This document shows, one piece after another, positions 17,229 through 26,292 of a stretch of DNA of 64,000 nt. Source of the DNA: Emcibacter sp048269205 (GTDB taxonomy: Bacteria > Pseudomonadota > Alphaproteobacteria > Sphingomonadales > Emcibacteraceae). The stretch spans positions 124,001 to 188,000 of the forward strand of contig NZ_JBLXJC010000001.1 in assembly GCF_048269205.1 (NCBI RefSeq), in the 5' to 3' direction. A model generated the notes under the pieces. It was not told the origin of the DNA, searched no databases, and saw only the letters and a list, made by a program, of their open reading frames with translations. Position numbers and translations under genes: made by a program. Each line of letters begins with the position of its first letter. Position 1 is the stretch's first letter.

Positions 17229-18167
17229 CTAACTCTCCAGACCGACCAGCATACGTGAAAAATCGTCTGCCCTGAAGGGCTGAAGGTCGTCGATGCTCTC
17301 GCCCACGCCGATGGCATGGATCGGCAGGGCGAATTTTTCCGCACAGGCGACCAGAACTCCGCCCCGGGCGGTGCCGTCCAGCTTGGTCATGATCAGGCCG
17401 GTCACATCGGCCACCTTTTGGAAGACCTCCGCCTGCATGATGGCATTCTGGCCGGTGGTGGCATCCAGCACCAGCAGGGTGTCATGGGGGGCCGTCTCGT
17501 CATGTTTCTTGATGACCCGGACGATCTTGGCCAGTTCGTCCATCAGGTGTTCCTTGTTCTGCAGCCGCCCGGCGGTATCGATCAGTAGAACATCCATATT
17601 CTGTTCCCTGGCCTGCTTGATGGCGTCAAAGGCGAGGCCTGCCGCATCACCGCCCACCTTGCCGGAGACGACCGGCACATTGTTGCGTTCGCCCCACACC
17701 TGCAATTGTTCGATGGCGGCGGCACGGAAGGTATCACCGGCGGCCAGCATCACCGACTTGCCGTCATTCTGGAACTGCTTGGCCAGCTTGCCGATGGTGG
17801 TGGTTTTGCCGGAGCCGTTCACACCCACCATCAAAATCACATGGGGTCTATTTTCCGCCCTGATCTCCAGCGGTCTGGCGACGGCTTCCAGAATGCCCGA
17901 AACTTCGTCGGCCAGCGCCTTCTGTACTTCCTCGGCACTGATTTCCTTGTCATATTTCTGGGCCCTGAGGCGATCACAGACCCGGCGGCTCACCTCCACG
18001 CCCAGATCGGACATGATCAGCAGGTCTTCCAGTTCCTCCAGTGTGGTGGCATCAAGGCGTTTTTTATTGAAAATGCCGGAAATGCCGCTACTGAGGGCGG
18101 AGGTGCTGCGTTTCAGGCCATCTTTCAGGCGGCCGAACCAGCCTTTTTTCGTCTGTTCTTCGCTCAT
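17229..18167 (-). CDS. ftsY: Signal recognition particle receptor FtsY
   Basis: SRP receptor GTPase that docks ribosome-SRP complexes at the membrane for co-translational insertion. G motifs: 'GVNGSGKTTTIGKLA', 'DTFRAAAIEQL', 'DTAGRLQNKEHLM', 'TKLDGTARGG'. The N-terminal acidic A domain is short: the NG domain begins almost at once after 'GWFGRLKDGLKRSTSALSSG', an amphipathic membrane-targeting helix. 312 residues, a compact alphaproteobacterial form. The ATG at 18167 is preferred over an in-frame GTG at 18176, although neither has a strong ribosome site. It lies between mtaB and ispZ; the partner gene ffh is only 4.6 kb away in the opposite direction. Confidence 0.96.
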   Translation of the reverse strand: MSEEQTKKGWFGRLKDGLKRSTSALSSGISGIFNKKRLDATTLEELEDLLIMSDLGVEVSRRVCDRLRAQKYDKEISAEEVQKALADEVSGILEAVARPLEIRAENRPHVILMVGVNGSGKTTTIGKLAKQFQNDGKSVMLAAGDTFRAAAIEQLQVWGERNNVPVVSGKVGGDAAGLAFDAIKQAREQNMDVLLIDTAGRLQNKEHLMDELAKIVRVIKKHDETAPHDTLLVLDATTGQNAIMQAEVFQKVADVTGLIMTKLDGTARGGVLVACAEKFALPIHAIGVGESIDDLQPFRADDFSRMLVGLES

Positions 18168-18176
18168 GGATTCCAC

Positions 18177-19484
18177 TTATTTCGGTTCACAGATCAGCAC
18201 CCCATCCTGATAGCCGGTAACACGGGCCTTGGCAAGGCTGCCGGCCGGAAGACCGGCCTTGAGCCGGGCCAGGTTTAACCGGGCAGGGGCGAAATGGGCA
18301 GTATGGCCGATCACGGAAGCGCCGTCGTCCAGGCTTTTTTCCACCAGAATTTCCACCTCGCGGCCGATCTGGCCGGTCATGAAGCGATCCATTTGTTCCT
18401 GACCTTTCCGGCGCAGCCGTTCCGCCCGGTCTTTACGGATTTGTTTGGGCAGTTGCGGCATTTTCGCAGCCGGGGTGCCTTCGCGCTCCGAATAGGGAAA
18501 GACATGCAGGAAGGTCAGGTCGCAGTCGTCGACCAGACGCAGGGAGTTTTCGAACATGTCCTCGGTCTCGGTCGGAAAACCGGCAATGATGTCGGCGCCG
18601 AAGATCACGTCGGGACGGGCTGCCCGCACTTGGGTCACGAACTCTATGCTGTCTTCGCGGCTGTGGCGGCGTTTCATGCGCTTCAGGATCATATTATCGC
18701 CGGCCTGCAGGCTCAGGTGCAGATGCGGCATCATGCGCTCTTCCTCGGTGATAACCCGAAACAGCGCTTCATCGGTTTCGATGCTGTCAATACTGCTCAG
18801 GCGCAATCGTTTCAGATTCGGAACATGTTTCAGGATCTGCTGGCACAGTTTGCCGAGGGTCGGTTTGCCGGGCAGGTCGGGGCCGTAAGAGGTGATGTCC
18901 ACTCCGGTGATGATCACTTCCTGATAGCCGTTTTCGACAAGTCGTTGCACTTGTGAAATGACCTCGCCGGCGGGGACAGATCGGCTGTTGCCACGGCCGT
19001 AGGGAATGATGCAGAAGGTACAGCGATGATCGCAGCCGTTCTGCACCTGGACGAAGGCGCGGGTGCGTTCCTCAAATCCGTCAATCAGCTGTGGGGCAGT
19101 TTCCTTGACCGACATGATGTCATTGACCAGGACTTTCTCTGCCTCCTCGGTGCCGAAATCCATCGCCTGCCAGCTTTTGGCCTGAAGTTTTTCCTGGTTG
19201 CCGATGACCCGGGTGACTTCTTCCATGTCGGCGAATTCGGCCGGATTGATCTGGGCGGCGCAGCCGGTGACCACAATATTGGCGTCGGGGTTTTCCCGAC
19301 GGGTGCGGCGGATCGCCTGTCTTGCCTGCCGGGTTGCCTCTGCAGTCACGGCGCAGGTGTTGAAGATAAAGGTATTCTCCAGTCCGGCCTGCTCGGCATG
19401 AGTCTTCATAACTTCGGATTCATAGGTATTGAGCCGGCATCCGAAAGTCACTATCTGCGGAGATCTGGTCCTGTTCCGGTCCAT
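18177..19484 (-). CDS. mtaB: tRNA t6A methylthiotransferase MtaB
   Basis: Radical-SAM enzyme that adds a methylthio group to t6A37 of tRNAs. Three domains are visible: an N-terminal UPF0004 domain with cluster cysteines ('TFGCRLNTYES', 'FNTCAVTAEA', 'VVTGCAAQ'), a radical-SAM core with 'CDHRCTFCIIPYGRG', and a C-terminal TRAM domain. The N-terminus 'VTFGCRLNTYE' is the MtaB rather than MiaB or RimO type. 435 residues, normal length. Its ATG overlaps the dapF stop (ATGA), so it is coupled to dapF. Confidence 0.93.
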   Translation of the reverse strand: MDRNRTRSPQIVTFGCRLNTYESEVMKTHAEQAGLENTFIFNTCAVTAEATRQARQAIRRTRRENPDANIVVTGCAAQINPAEFADMEEVTRVIGNQEKLQAKSWQAMDFGTEEAEKVLVNDIMSVKETAPQLIDGFEERTRAFVQVQNGCDHRCTFCIIPYGRGNSRSVPAGEVISQVQRLVENGYQEVIITGVDITSYGPDLPGKPTLGKLCQQILKHVPNLKRLRLSSIDSIETDEALFRVITEEERMMPHLHLSLQAGDNMILKRMKRRHSREDSIEFVTQVRAARPDVIFGADIIAGFPTETEDMFENSLRLVDDCDLTFLHVFPYSEREGTPAAKMPQLPKQIRKDRAERLRRKGQEQMDRFMTGQIGREVEILVEKSLDDGASVIGHTAHFAPARLNLARLKAGLPAGSLAKARVTGYQDGVLICEPK

Positions 19485-20359
19485 CAGTCCTTCTCCCGGT
19501 CGTCCGGTCCTTCCAGATTGAAGGGGGCAAAGACATGTCCGGCAAAGACATAGCTGATGTCGCCGGTCATCATCACATGGTCGTCTGCATTCCAGGCCAT
19601 TTGCAGGATACCGCCATCAAGTTCGATTGCGGCCTTGCGGTCCACAAAGCCCCTGAGGCTGGCGGCCACCACGGCGGCGCAGGCGGCGGAACCGCAAGCC
19701 TGGGTGATGCCGGCGCCCCGTTCCCAAACCCTGAGACGAAGGTCGCCCGGTCCGCGCTTTTCCACAATGCTGACATTGACCCGTTCGGGAAAAAGTTCGT
19801 GGGTTTCAATCTGCGGACCCAGTTCGGCAAGATCGATCCCGTCCACACTGTCGACAAAGAAAATAGCATGGGGGTTTCCCATATTGACGGTCACCGGATT
19901 GCCGAGCCCGCCGACAACCAGCTCTACCGACGTGGTGTCCATCTCCCGGGCCAGGGGGATCCGGTCCCAGTCCAGCTGCGGTTTACCCATATCCACTTTT
20001 ACCTGATGGCCGTCGCGGCTTGCTTTCAATAGCCCGGCCAGGGTTTCAATGACCACGTCATCCTGGCCGAATTCCTGCAGCATCAAATGGGCCACGCAAC
20101 GGGTGGCATTGCCGCAGGCGCCCACTTCGCTGCCGTCCGCATTCTGGATACGCATGAAGACGTCGCCCGTCTCCGACGGCCACAGGGTGATCACCTGGTC
20201 GCAGCCCACGCCCCGGTGCCGGTTGGCGACAAAGCGCGCCCCGTCCGCCGAAAGGTCAAAACGATCCTCGCGGCCGTCGATGATGACAAAGTCATTGCCG
20301 AGGCCGTGCATTTTGACAAAGGGACGCGGGTCCTGTGTGATCTGATTCTGTTCGCTCAT
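19484..20359 (-). CDS. dapF: Diaminopimelate epimerase
   Basis: Converts LL- to meso-diaminopimelate for lysine and peptidoglycan synthesis. Both catalytic cysteines are present in their motifs: 'ACGNATRC' and 'QACGSAACAAV'. The N-terminal 'KMHGLGNDFVIIDGR' is the family signature. 291 residues, slightly longer than the E. coli enzyme (274). Head of the tightly packed dapF-mtaB-ftsY-ispZ run; a 61-base gap separates it from the transporter gene upstream. Confidence 0.97.
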   Translation of the reverse strand: MSEQNQITQDPRPFVKMHGLGNDFVIIDGREDRFDLSADGARFVANRHRGVGCDQVITLWPSETGDVFMRIQNADGSEVGACGNATRCVAHLMLQEFGQDDVVIETLAGLLKASRDGHQVKVDMGKPQLDWDRIPLAREMDTTSVELVVGGLGNPVTVNMGNPHAIFFVDSVDGIDLAELGPQIETHELFPERVNVSIVEKRGPGDLRLRVWERGAGITQACGSAACAAVVAASLRGFVDRKAAIELDGGILQMAWNADDHVMMTGDISYVFAGHVFAPFNLEGPDDREKD

Positions 20360-20420
20360 ACCGCCTTATATGGGGCGCGCAGGCGAAAAGTCCACCAAAA
20401 ACCGTTGTTAGGGGACGGAA

Positions 20421-21857
20421 TCAGCCGAAGATAACAGGGACCAGGAAATAGCAGAGCGGAGTCAGGATAATGATGCCGACAAGGTTGAGCCGGAAGCCCG
20501 CATTGACCATTTCCGGTATCCGCACCTTGCCCGTGGAATAGATCACCGCATTGGGGGCCGTGGCCACGGGCAGCATGAAGGCACAACTTCCGGCCAGTGC
20601 CGCGGGGACAAAAAGCATCATGGGATCGAAATTTCCGACTCCGGCCAGTGCTCCGAGAACAGGCAGCAAAGTGGCCACTGTTGCCGTATTGCTGGTCAAT
20701 TCGGTGAGGAAAATAACCATGGTGATCAGAATGCCCACAAGCAGGAACAGATGCAGGGTGGTCAGACCGGAAAGGGCGTTGCCCATCCACAGGGCAAGGC
20801 CTGTGCTGCTGACCATTGCCGCCAGGCTGAGTCCGCCGCCAAACAACAGCAGAACACCCCAGGGAATGGTAATGGCGGTGTCCCAGTCAAGCAGCGCCGT
20901 GCCTTTTTCATTTTTGCTGCCGGACGGAATGACAAACATGAGAATGGCGCCGGTTATGGCGATCAGGCTGTCGTTGAGCCAGGGAAAAAGCCCCAGTTCA
21001 TCTTGCAGAAATTTACGGCTGATCCAGAAAAAGGCGACCAGCGCAAAGGTCGAGGCCAGTCTTTTTTCCGGGGTGCTGAGCGGCCCCATTGCCGCCAGTT
21101 CCTGACGGAACAGGTCTTCTGCCGCCGGCAGATCTTGCAGGTCAAAGGGATAAGCCCACCTGGTCAGCACGAACCAGATAACGGGAACCATAATCAGAAC
21201 TGTGGGAATGCCGAACATCATCCAGGTCAGGAAGCTGATCTCCACGCCATAGTTTTGGGACATGAAGCTGACGACAAACAGATTGGGCGGTGTGCCGATC
21301 ATGGTGCCGAGTCCGCCGACGCTGGCGGAATAGGCGATCCCGAGGATCAGGCAGAGCACGAAGCCGCGATGATGCCGTGTGTCGTCATGGATCAGTTCGG
21401 ACGACAGGGACAGGGCAATGGGGATCATCATAATGGCGCTGGCCGTATTGCTGATCCACATGCTGATCAATGCCGTGGCGGCCATAAAGCCGCCGATGAT
21501 GGCGCCGGGATGGGTCCCGGCCTGGATCAGAATATGCAGGGCCAGCCGGCGATGCAAATTCCAGCGGGCAAGGCCGGTAGCTATGATAAATCCCCCCATC
21601 AGCAGGAAGATGGTCGGCCGGGCGTAGGGAGCGGCGGCCTCCGCCATGCCGGCGACACCAAGCGCCGGCACAAGAACAAGGGGCATGAGCGAGGTTATGG
21701 GCACCGGCAGTGCTTCGGTTGCCCACCAGGTGGCCATCAGGGCGGCAATACCGACCGTTTTCCAGGCGGCTTCGGACATGCCTTCAGGCGCCGGCAGGAT
21801 CAGCACAAGCGCCAGAAGGGCAATGCCCAGAAAAAGATTAAAGACCCTGATGGACAA
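20421..21857 (-). CDS. DASS/SLC13-family sodium:anion symporter
   Basis: 478 residues, about 12 membrane segments, of the divalent-anion:sodium symporter family that takes up sulfate, phosphate or C4/C6 dicarboxylates. Two SNT motifs that build the anion and sodium sites are present ('WISNTASAIMMIPIAL' and 'ELTSNTATVATLLPVL'), as are 'WWATEALPVPITSLMPL' and 'GTMIGTPPNLF'. Given the C4-acid chemistry elsewhere in the window, a dicarboxylate substrate is plausible but not shown. It follows the outer-membrane protein gene by 13 bases on the same strand, which hints at co-transcription. Confidence 0.9.
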   Translation of the reverse strand: MSIRVFNLFLGIALLALVLILPAPEGMSEAAWKTVGIAALMATWWATEALPVPITSLMPLVLVPALGVAGMAEAAAPYARPTIFLLMGGFIIATGLARWNLHRRLALHILIQAGTHPGAIIGGFMAATALISMWISNTASAIMMIPIALSLSSELIHDDTRHHRGFVLCLILGIAYSASVGGLGTMIGTPPNLFVVSFMSQNYGVEISFLTWMMFGIPTVLIMVPVIWFVLTRWAYPFDLQDLPAAEDLFRQELAAMGPLSTPEKRLASTFALVAFFWISRKFLQDELGLFPWLNDSLIAITGAILMFVIPSGSKNEKGTALLDWDTAITIPWGVLLLFGGGLSLAAMVSSTGLALWMGNALSGLTTLHLFLLVGILITMVIFLTELTSNTATVATLLPVLGALAGVGNFDPMMLFVPAALAGSCAFMLPVATAPNAVIYSTGKVRIPEMVNAGFRLNLVGIIILTPLCYFLVPVIFG

Positions 21858-21870
21858 CGGAACCGGGCCG

Positions 21871-22551
21871 TCAGTTCATGTGCAGAACAAGGCCTACGGA
21901 GATGCGTTGCTCCGAAGGATCAAAGACAAAGCGGTCAACGCCCTGTGTGACAGTCAGGTTGCCGTATTCGGCCCGGGTATATTCCGCCCTGAGAGCGACA
22001 TTTTCGAACAGGCCGATTTCAAAGCCGCCGCCATAGCGGAAGCCGTTCAGGCGATCGCCCTGCTCTTCGGCAAAGCCGCGGCCGTTGAATTTGGTCGCCG
22101 CATAGCCGCCGAGACCGTAGATAAGAACGCGCTCGGAAGCAACGAAGCCTACCCGGCCGTTGATGTCAAAGCTGTTGGATGCCTTGACGCCGAAGGTGTT
22201 GGTGCCGTCAGTGACTTCGGAAGTGCCGCCGGACAGGCCCCAGCCTGCCTCGATGCTGGTAAAGACGGGGCCAAAGCTGAGCCCGTAACCGCCGTAAAAA
22301 CCGCCGCCAATTCCGGTGCCGGACTCCTCGCTCGCGATACCACTAAAGTTGCTGGTGCTGCTGCCGGCAATCTGTTCATAGCTGGCATTGGCGGATTCTT
22401 TATAATAGTCCCCTCTGAATCCCAGATAAAACCCGTCAAAAGGGGTGCCGTCCATACCGGCCAGGGCAGTGGAGGAGAAAACCGGAGCTGTCGCGGCGAT
22501 ACCGGCAATCATGAGAAGTTTTGTGAAAAAGCCAGACATTTTCAATTTCAT
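21871..22551 (-). CDS. Outer-membrane beta-barrel protein (Omp25/opacity type)
   Basis: 226 residues with a signal peptide ('LLMIAGIAATAPVFSSTALA') and an eight-strand barrel pattern: alternating Gly/aromatic strands such as 'FDGFYLGFRGDYY', 'IGGGFYGGYGLSFG', 'FDINGRVGFVASERVLIYG', 'GGYAATKFNGRG', 'FRYGGGFEIGLFEN' and 'VALRAEYTRAEYG'. This layout matches small alphaproteobacterial surface barrels. The C-terminus 'ISVGLVLHMN' lacks the usual terminal Phe. The start uses AAGGGAAA before the ATG; the product could also start four residues later. It heads the leftward group and is divergent from ffh. Confidence 0.85.
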   Translation of the reverse strand: MKLKMSGFFTKLLMIAGIAATAPVFSSTALAGMDGTPFDGFYLGFRGDYYKESANASYEQIAGSSTSNFSGIASEESGTGIGGGFYGGYGLSFGPVFTSIEAGWGLSGGTSEVTDGTNTFGVKASNSFDINGRVGFVASERVLIYGLGGYAATKFNGRGFAEEQGDRLNGFRYGGGFEIGLFENVALRAEYTRAEYGNLTVTQGVDRFVFDPSEQRISVGLVLHMN

Positions 22552-22677
22552 TTTCCCTTTATTTCTTTATTTGAACGCAGGGGAGCAATGGATGCCGTCC
22601 CTGCGGCGGAATTGTGTCCATATTACATTTTTTTGCCGATCTTGAAACAGGAACTTGCGTCGTCCGGAAGTTAGGGC

Positions 22678-22706
22678 TTGACTCTTGCGCCCAAAGTCCA
22701 TAATTT
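22678..22706 (+). promoter_or_regulatory. Candidate sigma-70 promoter for ffh
   Basis: TTGACT (22678-22683), a 17-base spacer, TAATTT (22701-22706). It lies 115 bases before the ffh start in the divergent ffh/barrel intergenic region. A CACCAGT / ACTGGTG stem (about 22768-22797) follows in the leader. Confidence 0.5.
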
Positions 22707-22820
22707 CCGCCCATTCCGAGAGGATAAAAGATATTTTGTGTCCCCCGACGGACCTGAGGGATACCCACCAGTCAGCGAGTTTTCGCCCACTGGTGCCATT
22801 TTACTTTGTGGAAACGGATC

Positions 22821-24191
22821 ATGTTTGACAGCCTGAGTGACAAACTTGGCGGCATATTTGACAAGCTGAAGAAAAGCGGCGCCCTGAAGGAAGCGGATGT
22901 TAGCGCCGCCCTCAGGGAAGTGCGTATTGCTCTTCTGGAAGCCGATGTGGCCCTGCCGGTGGTCAAGGACTTTGTCGAAAAGGTCCGGGAAAAAGCTGTC
23001 GGCCAGGAAGTTCTGAAATCGGTGACCCCCGGACAGATGGTCATCAAGATCGTCAACGACCAGCTGGTGGAAATGCTGGGTGGCGAGGGCGAAACCATCA
23101 GTCTGGCTGCGGCCTCCCCGGTACCGGTCCTGATGGTTGGCCTGCAGGGCTCCGGTAAAACCACCTCCACGGCCAAGATCGCCAAGCGGTTGACGGAAAA
23201 GGAAAAGAAAAAGGTCCTGATGGCCTCCCTTGACGTGCGTCGTCCGGCGGCCATGGAGCAGTTGCAGATTCTGGGGGAACAGACCGGCGTCGCCACCCTG
23301 CCGATCGTTGCCGGCCAGATGCCGGTGGATATCGCCAAGCGGGCGATGACGGCGGCCAAGCTTCAGGGCTTTGACGTGGTCATGCTGGATACGGCGGGTC
23401 GTCTGCATGTGGACCAGAGCCTGATGGCGGAAGTGATCGCCATCCGTAACGAAGTCAACCCCCACGAAACCCTGCTGGTGGCCGATGCGCTGACCGGTCA
23501 GGATGCGGTCAATGTGGCCCGGCAGTTCAGTGACCAGGTCGGCCTGACAGGAGTGATCCTCACCCGTATGGACGGTGACGGCCGCGGCGGTGCGGCGCTC
23601 AGTATGCGTGCCGTGACCGGCAAACCCATCAAGCTGGTGGGTGTGGGCGAAAAGATTGACGACCTGGAGGAATTCCATCCGGAGCGTGTGGCCTCTCGCA
23701 TTCTGGGCATGGGCGATGTGGTCTCCCTGGTAGAGAAAGCGGCCGAAACCATCGAGGCGGAAGAAGCCGAGAAGATGGTCCGCAAGATGAAAAAGGGCCA
23801 GTTCGACTTTGACGACCTGCGCTCCCAGTTGCGCCAGATGAAGAAACTGGGGGGAATGTCCGGCGTACTCGGCATGCTGCCGGGGCTCGGCAAGATGCAG
23901 AAACAGATGGCGTCAGCCAATATCGATGACAAGCTTCTGGCCCGTCAGGAAGCGATCATCAACAGTATGACGCCGAAGGAGCGGACCGATCCGCGCCTGC
24001 TGAATGCGTCCCGCAAGAAAAGAATTGCCGCCGGCGCCGGTGTTTCCGTGCAGGAGATCAACAAGCTGGTCAAGATGCAGAAACAGATGGCGTCGATGAT
24101 GAAGAAAATGGGCAAGATGGGCAAAAAAGGCGGGGGTATGCCTCTGCCCGGCCAGCTTCCCCCGGGTATGGAGAATCTGCTGCCAAAGTAA
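22821..24191 (+). CDS. ffh: Signal recognition particle protein Ffh
   Basis: GTPase and signal-sequence-binding subunit of SRP. The NG domain shows 'GLQGSGKTTSTAKIA' (from residue 107), 'DVRRPAAMEQL', 'DTAGRLHVDQ' and 'TRMDGDGRGGAAL'. The methionine-rich M domain covers the last 150 residues with 'MKKLGGMSGVLGMLPG' and a flexible Met/Lys/Gly tail. The ATG at 22821 has GGAAACGG upstream; an in-frame TTG at 22806 is unlikely. First gene of the ffh-rpsP-rimM-trmD-rplS translation block. The 4.5S RNA gene was not found nearby. Confidence 0.98.
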   Translation: MFDSLSDKLGGIFDKLKKSGALKEADVSAALREVRIALLEADVALPVVKDFVEKVREKAVGQEVLKSVTPGQMVIKIVNDQLVEMLGGEGETISLAAASPVPVLMVGLQGSGKTTSTAKIAKRLTEKEKKKVLMASLDVRRPAAMEQLQILGEQTGVATLPIVAGQMPVDIAKRAMTAAKLQGFDVVMLDTAGRLHVDQSLMAEVIAIRNEVNPHETLLVADALTGQDAVNVARQFSDQVGLTGVILTRMDGDGRGGAALSMRAVTGKPIKLVGVGEKIDDLEEFHPERVASRILGMGDVVSLVEKAAETIEAEEAEKMVRKMKKGQFDFDDLRSQLRQMKKLGGMSGVLGMLPGLGKMQKQMASANIDDKLLARQEAIINSMTPKERTDPRLLNASRKKRIAAGAGVSVQEINKLVKMQKQMASMMKKMGKMGKKGGGMPLPGQLPPGMENLLPK

Positions 24192-24239
24192 TTCACCGGA
24201 GTAATTCACTGGAATAATTCTCCGGAATAATTCTCCGGC
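24189..24239. repeat. Four 13-bp tandem repeats after ffh
   Basis: Unit TAATTC(A/T)C(C/T)GGA(G/A), starting at 24189, 24202, 24215 and 24228. The first copy includes the ffh stop codon TAA. The CCGG ends allow small hairpins such as CCGGA-ATAATTC-TCCGG. Confidence 0.75.
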
Positions 24240-24313
24240 CAAATAGAAAAACAGCGGCTTTGTCGCTAAATCGTAATTTTTGAATTGAAGTAAATAAAGA
24301 AAGGAAGACATCA

Positions 24314-24814
24314 ATGTCTTTGAAAATTCGTCTGGCACGCGGTGGTGCTAAAAAACGTCCTTATTACCGTATCGTGGTTGCCGATTCCCGCTCTCCCCGT
24401 GATGGTAAATTCATCGAAAAAGTGGGCACCTACAACCCGCTGCTGCCGAAAGATTCTGACCAGCGTCTCACCCTGGAGAACGAGCGTGTGACCTACTGGC
24501 TGGGCCAGGGCGCACAGCCGACTGACCGGGTACATCGTTTCCTGGACGCCGAAGGTATTCTGAAGCGCGATGCCAAAAACAATCCGAACAAAGGCAAGCC
24601 TGGCCAGAAAGCCCTGGAGCGCATCGAAGAGAAGAAAGAGAAAGAGGAAGCTGCTGCCGCTGCTGCTGCAGAAGCCGCCGCTGCAGAGGCCGAAGCCAAA
24701 GCTGCTCCTGCTGAAGAAGAAGCTCCCGCCGAGGAAGCTGCTGCCGAAGAGGCTCCAGCAGAGGAAGCACCGGCTGAGGAGGCTGCTGCCGAGGAAGAAG
24801 CCAAGTCTGAATAA
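24314..24814 (+). CDS. rpsP: 30S ribosomal protein bS16 with Ala/Glu-rich tail
   Basis: The first 80 residues are an ordinary bS16 ('MSLKIRLARGGAKKRPYYRI', then 'SPRDGKFIEKVGTYNPL' and 'RVTYWLGQGAQPTD'). They are followed by a roughly 85-residue tail. It begins Lys-rich ('NPNKGKPGQKALERIEEKKE') and ends as a low-complexity Ala/Glu/Pro run built from EEAAAEEAPA-like units. The total of 166 residues is about twice the E. coli protein. Such tails are known in alphaproteobacterial S16. The ribosome site AAGGAAG precedes the ATG. Confidence 0.97.
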   Translation: MSLKIRLARGGAKKRPYYRIVVADSRSPRDGKFIEKVGTYNPLLPKDSDQRLTLENERVTYWLGQGAQPTDRVHRFLDAEGILKRDAKNNPNKGKPGQKALERIEEKKEKEEAAAAAAAEAAAAEAEAKAAPAEEEAPAEEAAAEEAPAEEAPAEEAAAEEEAKSE

Positions 24815-24817
24815 GGC

Positions 24818-25411
24818 ATGGTTGGTCGACCTTCCCATAGGACTTCTGAAAAGCCAGAGGTGGCGGTTGGGCCCGAATGGGTCTGTGTTGCCGCCATCAC
24901 CGGCGCTCAGGGGGTCCGGGGAAATGTCCGGCTCAAGGTCTTTACCGAGGATATTGCTTCTGTCGCAGACTATGGGCCTGTGACTCTGTTTACAGAGGAA
25001 CATCCCCGGGGCAAGAAGCATAAAATCCAGCTTCTGCACAATATCAAGGGCGGCATTGCCGCCCGGCTGGAAGGCATCAGTGACCGGGACCGGGCGCTGG
25101 CGCTCAAGGGGCAGAAGATTTATGTGCAAAAATCGGCCCTGCCGGACCTGGAAGAGGAAGGCAGTTTCTATTACGAGGAACTTGTCGGCCTCAGCGCCCG
25201 GGATGAAAAGGGAGAGCCATTCGGTGAAGTGGCGGCGGTGTTTAATTTCGGCGCCGGCGATCTTCTGGAAGTGGCGCTTGATCCGGCTCTGAATGACGGG
25301 AAGAAGGGCAAAACCCTGTATCCTTTTTCCGGGGAGTTTGTCCCGGAAGTGAATATGGAAGAAGGCTATGTGGTCGTGGATCGCGAGGCCTTTGGCGACC
25401 GGGAAGAGTGA
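24818..25411 (+). CDS. rimM: Ribosome maturation factor RimM
   Basis: Assists late 30S assembly by binding uS19. The N-terminal RimM domain is seen in 'VCVAAITGAQGVRGNVRLKV' and the PRC-barrel domain in 'SFYYEELVGLSARDEKGEPF' and 'LYPFSGEFVPEVNMEEGYV'. 197 residues including a poorly conserved 20-residue N-terminal lead; a start further in is possible. Three bases after rpsP, and its stop overlaps the long open frame leading into trmD. Confidence 0.95.
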   Translation: MVGRPSHRTSEKPEVAVGPEWVCVAAITGAQGVRGNVRLKVFTEDIASVADYGPVTLFTEEHPRGKKHKIQLLHNIKGGIAARLEGISDRDRALALKGQKIYVQKSALPDLEEEGSFYYEELVGLSARDEKGEPFGEVAAVFNFGAGDLLEVALDPALNDGKKGKTLYPFSGEFVPEVNMEEGYVVVDREAFGDREE

Positions 25412-25440
25412 GCAGTTCCGAACGGAAAGAGAGGCGAGGC

Positions 25441-26199
25441 ATGACAGAGCCCCTGTGGCAGGCGCAGATCCTGACCCTCTATCCGGAAATGTTTCCGGGG
25501 CCTCTTGGTCATTCGCTGGCCGGCAAGGCGCTGGACCAGGGTTTATGGCGCATGGATGTGATGAATATCCGCGACCATGCCCATGACAAACACCATACGG
25601 TGGACGATACGCCGGCAGGCGGCGGCCCGGGTATGGTGATGCGGGCCGATGTGCTGGGCGAGGCCATTGATGTGGCGCTTGCGGACCGGCCGGAAAATAT
25701 GGACGGGGAAGACTGGCCTGTGGTCTATCTTTCCCCGCGCGGGCGGGCCCTGGATCAGGAGCTTGCCCGGGAACTGGCCGGTAAAAAAGGTATAACGCTT
25801 GTCTGCGGTCGTTTTGAAGGCATAGACGAGCGGGTGCTGGAAGCGCGAAATATTCAGGAGGTGAGCCTCGGAGATTTTGTGCTTTCCGGCGGTGAACTGG
25901 CGGCAATGGCCCTTATGGATTCTGTTGTGCGCCTGATTCCCGGGGTGATCGGGCAGCCGGAGACCCTGAATGAAGAGAGTTTTGAAGCGGGGTTACTGGA
26001 GTATCCACACTATACCCGACCCAAGGTGTGGGAAGGGCGTGAAATCCCGGAAGTGTTGCAATCCGGGCATCACGGAAGGATCAGGGCATGGCGTCAGGAG
26101 CAGTCGGAACGGCTGACCCGTGAAAGAAGGCCGGATCTGTGGAAAGAATATTTGCACCGCAGTGGAAAGAATGATATGGACGCTGCGGAAGACGACTGA
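25441..26199 (+). CDS. trmD: tRNA (guanine37-N1)-methyltransferase TrmD
   Basis: SPOUT enzyme making m1G37, which prevents frameshifting. The trefoil-knot SAM site is seen in 'LVCGRFEGIDERVLEARN', 'EVSLGDFVLSGGELAAM' and 'VVRLIPGVIG'. The N-terminus 'WQAQILTLYPEMFPGPLG' is typical. The ATG at 25441 (with GAGAGGCGAGG upstream) gives 252 residues; the frame extends upstream to a GTG at 25408 that overlaps rimM but has no family match. It sits in the conserved rpsP-rimM-trmD-rplS order. Confidence 0.97.
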   Translation: MTEPLWQAQILTLYPEMFPGPLGHSLAGKALDQGLWRMDVMNIRDHAHDKHHTVDDTPAGGGPGMVMRADVLGEAIDVALADRPENMDGEDWPVVYLSPRGRALDQELARELAGKKGITLVCGRFEGIDERVLEARNIQEVSLGDFVLSGGELAAMALMDSVVRLIPGVIGQPETLNEESFEAGLLEYPHYTRPKVWEGREIPEVLQSGHHGRIRAWRQEQSERLTRERRPDLWKEYLHRSGKNDMDAAEDD

Positions 26200-26292
26200 A
26201 CGGGACGATGGTCCCACCTGAATGATCTCTGAATGTTCCGAATGAAATGATGGCTTGGAACCTCTGGGAGACGAACGTTAAAGAGAAGAACA

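Noticed and set aside
22560..22820. 4.5S SRP RNA gene next to ffh
   Set aside because: The conserved SRP RNA tetraloop and symmetric loop sequence is not visible; only a short CACCAGT/ACTGGTG stem is present.
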